Origin: Bradyrhizobium campsiandrae
GTDB taxonomy: Bacteria; Pseudomonadota; Alphaproteobacteria; Rhizobiales; Xanthobacteraceae
Assembly (NCBI RefSeq): GCF_014529705.1
Contig: NZ_JAANIH010000014.1
Location: 1-64,000, forward strand
Length of the DNA: 64,000 bases
Direction: 5' to 3'
Part shown: positions 61,183-64,000 of the stretch, piece by piece
Position numbering within the stretch: the first letter of the stretch is position 1
How the letters are laid out: each line of letters begins with the position of its first letter
Program-made: the position numbers and the translations under genes
The notes under the pieces: generated by a model
The model's input: only the letters and a program-made list of their open reading frames with translations
The model's database searches: none
Told to the model about the DNA's origin: nothing

Positions 61183-61890
61183 ATGTCCAGCAAGCCCATT
61201 CACATCGGGATCGTCTACTTCCCGGGCATGACCCAGCTCGATGTCACCGGACCATTTGAGGTTCTGGCCCGTTTGCCGAACGCCAGGGTTCATCTGCTTT
61301 GGAAGCGCATCGAGCCGATCGTGAGCGACGTCGGACTGCCGCTGCTGCCGACAACGACGTTCGGCGAGTGTCCTGACCTCGACATTTTCTGCATCGGGGG
61401 AGGTCCCGGCATGACGTCGATCATGGGCGATGACGAGGTGATTTCGTTCGTCCGCGAGAAGGGCGGCTCGACGCGCTATGTCACGTCGATCTGCGCCGGC
61501 AGCCTCGTGCTGGGATCGGCTGGCCTGCTCACGGGATACAGATCGGCTTGCCATTGGTTGATGCGAGACATGCTGGCCTCGTTCGGTGCAATCGCCGTCG
61601 ACCAGCGCGTCGTCGTCGATCGCAATCGCATCTCGGGAGGCGGCGTCACGGCCGGCGTCGATTTCGCGTTCCGGGTCGCCGCAGAAGTCTGCGGCGAGGA
61701 CGTCGCGAAACGGTTGCAGCTCTTCCTCGAGTATCAACCCGAGCCGCCCTTTGACATCACGGTGCAGAACGCCCCTTCGGAGCTTTTGGAGAAGATCAAA
61801 TCAGACTCGCAGCCGTGGCTCCGCGCTCGTCAGGCCGCCGTCGATCGTGCGGCAGAAAAGCTCCGGTCGCGCAAGCCGGTATCGGCTTAG
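61183..61890 (+). CDS. DJ-1/PfpI-family protein, isonitrile hydratase-like
   Basis: A 235-aa stand-alone DJ-1 superfamily protein whose pattern (GIVYFPGMTQLDVTGPFEVL, LDIFCIGGGPGMTSIM, YVTSICAGSLVLGSAGLL, GGGVTAGVDFAFRVAAE, LEYQPEPPFD) matches Pseudomonas isonitrile hydratase closely. The proposed catalytic residues align: D20 and C104. The neighbouring Thr of the characterised enzyme is Ala here, so activity needs testing. The expected reaction hydrates an isonitrile to an N-substituted formamide. The ATG at 61183 has AAGGAAGAGG upstream. Confidence 0.75.
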   Translation: MSSKPIHIGIVYFPGMTQLDVTGPFEVLARLPNARVHLLWKRIEPIVSDVGLPLLPTTTFGECPDLDIFCIGGGPGMTSIMGDDEVISFVREKGGSTRYVTSICAGSLVLGSAGLLTGYRSACHWLMRDMLASFGAIAVDQRVVVDRNRISGGGVTAGVDFAFRVAAEVCGEDVAKRLQLFLEYQPEPPFDITVQNAPSELLEKIKSDSQPWLRARQAAVDRAAEKLRSRKPVSA

Positions 61891-62061
61891 GACGCGGCAA
61901 GGCCAAGGGGGCGGACAAGGGGCGGACAGGGCGCGGACAACCAGCTGCGACGCCAAGTCAGCTCTCACGATTGCAGGTCTCACGACTGCAATGCTGAAGC
62001 GACCACGCGACATATTTGGGGGCGTCGAATGACCGATCATGGGTCCAGGAAGGAATTGTTG

Positions 62062-63294
62062 ATGCGATGTCAGGGACGGCGAGGGGCCCGCGGTGCTGTT
62101 CTGCTGGCGACCATGGCGTTCATATCGTGTTGTAGCGCGGCAAATGCGGCGGAGTTTTCAGGCGGCGTCATCAAGATCGGCGTCATCAACGATCAGACCG
62201 GCCCGCTCTCCGACATCAATGGACCGGGATCAGTCGTCGCGGCAAAGCTTGCGGTCGAGGACTTTCAGAAGACCAATCCCTCGGTCAAGGTCGAGATCAT
62301 ATCGGCCGACCATCAGAACAAGGCGGATATTGGCGTCGGCATCGTGCGCAGATGGTTCGATATCGATGGCGTCGACATGGTCGCGGATGTCGGCAATTCG
62401 GCGGTCGGGCTGGCGATCCAATCGCTGGCAAGAGACAAGAACAAGATCGTCATCTACACGTCGGTCGCAACGACCGAACTGACCGGCAAACAGTGCACCA
62501 AGACAGGCCTCGCCTGGCTTCATGATTCCTATAACCTCGTCGCAGGCCCCATTCGAACACTCGTCTCCCAGGGCTTCGATAGCTGGTACTTCATCGCCGC
62601 CGACTATGCTTTTGGGAAGAACATGGTGCTGGAGTCGCAGCGTGTGCTCGCCTCGAGCGGCGGCAAGGCCGTCGGGGCGGTCTACCACCCGCTCGGCAAT
62701 GCCGACTACGGCTCGTTCCTTCTTCAAGCGCAAGCCTCGGGTGCCAAGGTCGTCGCCTTCGCCAATGCGGGCGACCAGCTCGTCAACTCCATGAAACAAT
62801 GGAACGAGTTCGGCATGACGGCCGGTTCTCAGAAACCCGTCGCCGAACTGATGTTCATCAGCGACGTGCATGCCATGGGCGCCCAGACCGCGCGAGGTCT
62901 GACGACCCTGACGGCATGGTATTGGGCGCGGAACGAGGAAACGAGAGCATTTTCCCAACGTTTCTTCAAACTTCGAAACGCCATGCCGACGGAGCCGCAA
63001 GCCGCCACCTATTCTGGCGTGCTTCACTATCTCAAGGCTGCCGTGTCGGCCGATACCGACGAGACCGATGCGGTTCTGGAGAAAATGCGCGCGACCCCGG
63101 TTGATGATGTCTACGCGAGAGGGGCGACCATCCGGGAAGACGGAAAGCTCATTCACGACTTCTATCTGGCGCAGGTCAAGGAGCCCTCAGAGATCACCGC
63201 CCCCTGGGAGTACTATAACATCATCAAAACCGTGCCGAGCAGCGAGGCTTACTTTCCCTTGAGCGAGAGCGAATGCCCCTTGGTCAAGAAGTGA
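62062..63294 (+). CDS. Branched-chain-amino-acid-type ABC substrate-binding protein
   Basis: A 410-aa periplasmic receptor (Peripla_BP_6/LivK-like) with a signal peptide (GAVLLATMAFISCCSAANA). Hallmarks are IKIGVINDQTGPLSDINGPGSVVAAKLAVEDFQK, GVGIVRRWFDIDGVDMVAD, FIAADYAFGKNMV and GNADYGSFLLQAQASGAKVVAFANAG. Rhizobia use such proteins for amides, ureas and aromatics as well as amino acids. No permease or ATPase genes are in the window; they may follow beyond 64000. Confidence 0.88.
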   Translation: MRCQGRRGARGAVLLATMAFISCCSAANAAEFSGGVIKIGVINDQTGPLSDINGPGSVVAAKLAVEDFQKTNPSVKVEIISADHQNKADIGVGIVRRWFDIDGVDMVADVGNSAVGLAIQSLARDKNKIVIYTSVATTELTGKQCTKTGLAWLHDSYNLVAGPIRTLVSQGFDSWYFIAADYAFGKNMVLESQRVLASSGGKAVGAVYHPLGNADYGSFLLQAQASGAKVVAFANAGDQLVNSMKQWNEFGMTAGSQKPVAELMFISDVHAMGAQTARGLTTLTAWYWARNEETRAFSQRFFKLRNAMPTEPQAATYSGVLHYLKAAVSADTDETDAVLEKMRATPVDDVYARGATIREDGKLIHDFYLAQVKEPSEITAPWEYYNIIKTVPSSEAYFPLSESECPLVKK

Positions 63295-63367
63295 CCCGGG
63301 CTCGGTCGCGACGCGCTCCGGCATGTGGGCCCCGCGCCGCGGTCGTCATATCGTCGGATTGAACGTC

Positions 63368-64000
63368 ATGGCAGGCACGACCTGGAATCGCTTGGATGCG
63401 GCCACCTTGCGAACGCTGGCTGCGCGCGACGCGATTGTGCTGCTGCCCGTCGCATCCACGGAACAACATGGTCCGCACTTGCCGACCGGCGTCGACGACA
63501 TGCTGGTCACGGAGGTGTGCCGGCGGGTGGCTGGCTTGTTGAGTTCGGAACTGCCGATCGTGGTCACGCCGACGGTATGGTGTGGGCTGGCCGACCACCA
63601 TGTCCCGTTCGGAGGGACGTTCTCGCTGACGCTTCAGACATATTGTCTGCTCTTGCGGGACCTGTGCCGCTCCGTGCTGGACGCCGGCTTTCGCAAGATC
63701 GTCCTTGTCAACGGACATGCTGGAAACATCGCGGCCTTGGCTGCGATCACGGCGGATCTGACGCGTGTGCTGAATGCGCCGATCGCCACCGTGACCTATT
63801 TCATGGCGGCCCGCGAGGCGATCTCGAATATTCTGCAGGATCAGTCAGGTCTCATGCACGCGTGCGAAGCCGAAACGTCGATGATGATGGCCGTGCATCC
63901 CGAGTTGGTCGATGCCGACCGTCTCGGGGAAGCGCAGGGGCCGGCGTTCGACGTTGTTGCCTCGCTGGTGCCGACGCTGAAGCGGTTCGTGTCGTTCGAC
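63368..64000 (+). CDS. Creatininase-family amidohydrolase (3' end outside window)
   Basis: At least 211 codons, cut by the window edge. The family motifs are LPVASTEQHGPHLPTGVDDMLVTE (Glu, His and Asp metal ligands) and LVNGHAGNIAAL, followed by HACEAETSMMMAVHPELVD. The family covers creatininase and formamide hydrolases such as the ArfB deformylase, so cyclic amides or N-formyl compounds are plausible substrates. It follows the binding protein by 73 bp and is probably in the same transcript. Confidence 0.85.
   Translation, partial: MAGTTWNRLDAATLRTLAARDAIVLLPVASTEQHGPHLPTGVDDMLVTEVCRRVAGLLSSELPIVVTPTVWCGLADHHVPFGGTFSLTLQTYCLLLRDLCRSVLDAGFRKIVLVNGHAGNIAALAAITADLTRVLNAPIATVTYFMAAREAISNILQDQSGLMHACEAETSMMMAVHPELVDADRLGEAQGPAFDVVASLVPTLKRFVSFD

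Overview
This window is GC-rich alphaproteobacterial chromosome and almost certainly Bradyrhizobium or a very close Nitrobacteraceae relative. The clues are a Porin_2-type outer-membrane porin, the conserved runs dapA-mscL-smpB, rpoZ-rel-pdxJ-acpS-lepB-rnc-era-recO-parC, nrdR-ribD-ribE-ribH-nusB-thiL-hppA and plsX-fabH-ihfA-merR, a plant-like (non-cysteine) HemB metal site, and several extragenic palindromic repeats of the kind scattered through Bradyrhizobium genomes. No plasmid, prophage, CRISPR array or intact insertion sequence is visible.

Layout. 1-900: tRNA-Ser(GCU), with IS-end-like repeats beside its 3' end. 0.9-9.4 kb: porin, soluble lytic transglycosylase, dapA, mscL, smpB, a peroxiredoxin, and an overlapping UDG/NYN-nuclease pair. 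9.6-20.6 kb: core block of stringent response (rpoZ, rel), vitamin B6 (pdxJ), ACP activation (acpS), protein export (lepB), RNA and ribosome maturation (rnc, era), recombination (recO) and chromosome decatenation (parC). 20.8-35.8 kb: accessory and transport genes, namely a peptide-type binding protein with a GMC oxidoreductase, a rhodanese-ChrB fusion, a secreted lactonase-like metallo-beta-lactamase, an EamA exporter, a Tat-exported cupin-like protein, a chemoreceptor, two MFS carriers, an adenylate cyclase and the manganese importer mntH under a Mur-type operator. 35.8-41.4 kb: bpt, an RDD protein, hemB with a candidate Irr box, an LdtR-like MarR regulator and two small conserved proteins. 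41.7-49.9 kb: glyA, nrdR, riboflavin genes, nusB, thiL and a K+-independent H+-pyrophosphatase. 50-57.7 kb: MerR/CMD pair, a Bug-type binding protein, bamE, the cytochrome bc1 chaperone, DUF177, plsX-fabH-ihfA-merR and tRNA-Pro(GGG). 57.8-64 kb: accessory end with a 5'-truncated GntR gene, an AT-richer orphan membrane gene, and a GlxA regulator diverging from an isonitrile-hydratase-like protein, a branched-chain-amino-acid-type binding protein and a creatininase-family amidohydrolase that runs off the window.

Most of the window is ordinary housekeeping. The most novel-looking part is the last 4 kb: regulator, hydratase-like enzyme, binding protein and amidohydrolase together read as an undescribed uptake-and-degradation route, possibly for an isonitrile or related nitrogen compound. 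Other points worth checking are a perfect FixK/FNR box upstream of lepB, a Mur operator on what looks like a leaderless mntH transcript, an Irr-like box at hemB, and two copies of a two-core repeat, one of which abuts the truncated GntR gene.
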